This document shows positions 63,892-64,000 of a stretch of 64,000 nt of DNA, piece after piece. The stretch is from Stieleria neptunia (GTDB lineage Bacteria > Planctomycetota > Planctomycetia > Pirellulales > Pirellulaceae). Made by a program: the position numbers and the translations under genes. Position 1 is the stretch's first letter. Each line of letters begins with the position of its first letter. The notes under the pieces were generated by a model. The model was given only the letters and a program-made list of their open reading frames with translations, was not told the DNA's origin and made no database searches. Location of the stretch: assembly GCF_007754155.1 (NCBI RefSeq), contig NZ_CP037423.1, positions 10,722,938-10,786,937 on the forward strand. The letters are read 5' to 3'.

Positions 63892-64000
63892 TTTGCCCCT
63901 CCACTTCGACCGCGATGGTGGTCCAGTTGGCCGATTGCTGATGCAGCACGTGCGGGGTGGTCGTCATCGGCGGCATGGGGCCGGTGCGAAAGGCGATGCC
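63884..64000 (-). CDS. 3' end of an upstream pseudopilin-operon gene (partial)
   Basis: The minus-strand frame at the window's right edge codes for about 38 residues (ending LHQQSANWTTIAVEVEGQSE) and stops at 63884-63886. It overlaps the start of the next gene by 8 nt. The fragment is too short to assign; the position suggests another pseudopilin-operon gene. Confidence 0.6.
   Translation of the reverse strand, partial: GIAFRTGPMPPMTTTPHVLHQQSANWTTIAVEVEGQSE

Overview
The window looks like a chromosomal segment of a planctomycete of the Rhodopirellula/Pirellula type. Evidence: about 60% GC; an ECF sigma factor of the planctomycete-rich TIGR02999 type overlapping a Ser/Thr kinase gene; an SHD1-domain protein; a YfbK-type von Willebrand protein; paired PqqD-like/M50 protease/HlyD fusion proteins; and a very large load of short palindromic intergenic repeats. 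No rRNA, tRNA, CRISPR array, prophage or complete transposase gene was found. The genus assignment is inference.

Layout. 1-4.6 kb: 3' part of a vWA protein and two coupled zinc-ribbon membrane proteins. 5.4-12.4 kb: citrate synthase, a CHASE hybrid histidine kinase and a polytopic membrane protein. 12.6-16.7 kb: regulatory block with two divergent ECF sigma factors, one followed by an SHD1 protein and the other overlapping a membrane Ser/Thr kinase. 17.3-31 kb: mixed housekeeping and unknown genes (membrane alpha/beta hydrolase, ZIP transporter, HemW, coiled-coil membrane protein, DCC protein, PurQ, arrestin-like protein overlapping a P-loop ATPase, TVP38-like protein, PH-domain protein). 31-39.8 kb, minus strand: SAM methyltransferase, O6-alkylguanine-DNA alkyltransferase, and a cluster of M50-HlyD, GAF-HlyD, HlyD and a short SecA-like ATPase. 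40-49 kb: lipoprotein, adenylate-kinase-like protein, DUF2461 protein, Pgk, GH63-like glucosidase. 49-53.3 kb: YjbQ, a small charged protein with a long structured leader, an SDR lacking its Tyr, and a secreted protein. 53.3-60.2 kb, minus strand: LURP-one-like protein, DUF3467 protein, and a second, paralogous M50-HlyD, HlyD, GAF-HlyD cluster. 60.4-64 kb: zinc-ribbon protein, DinB-like protein and a pseudopilin operon leaving the window.

The most interesting system is the pair of paralogous envelope clusters. Each has a PqqD-like/site-2-protease/HlyD fusion with HExxH at residues 212-216, a secreted HlyD adaptor, and a GAF-sensor/HlyD fusion. One also encodes a truncated SecA-like motor. No ABC or RND transporter lies nearby, so a peptide-processing or export apparatus of unknown type is a reasonable hypothesis.

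The gaps between genes hold at least five repeat families: (B) 83-bp tandem units; (C) minihairpins with a 3-nt loop and covarying arms; (D) 200-240 bp palindromic elements with an inverted core in one copy; (E) an element with a 26-27 bp inverted repeat; and a MITE-like element with 22-bp terminal inverted repeats that interrupts a B unit. Several repeats supply stop codons to, or abut the start codons of, neighbouring genes.
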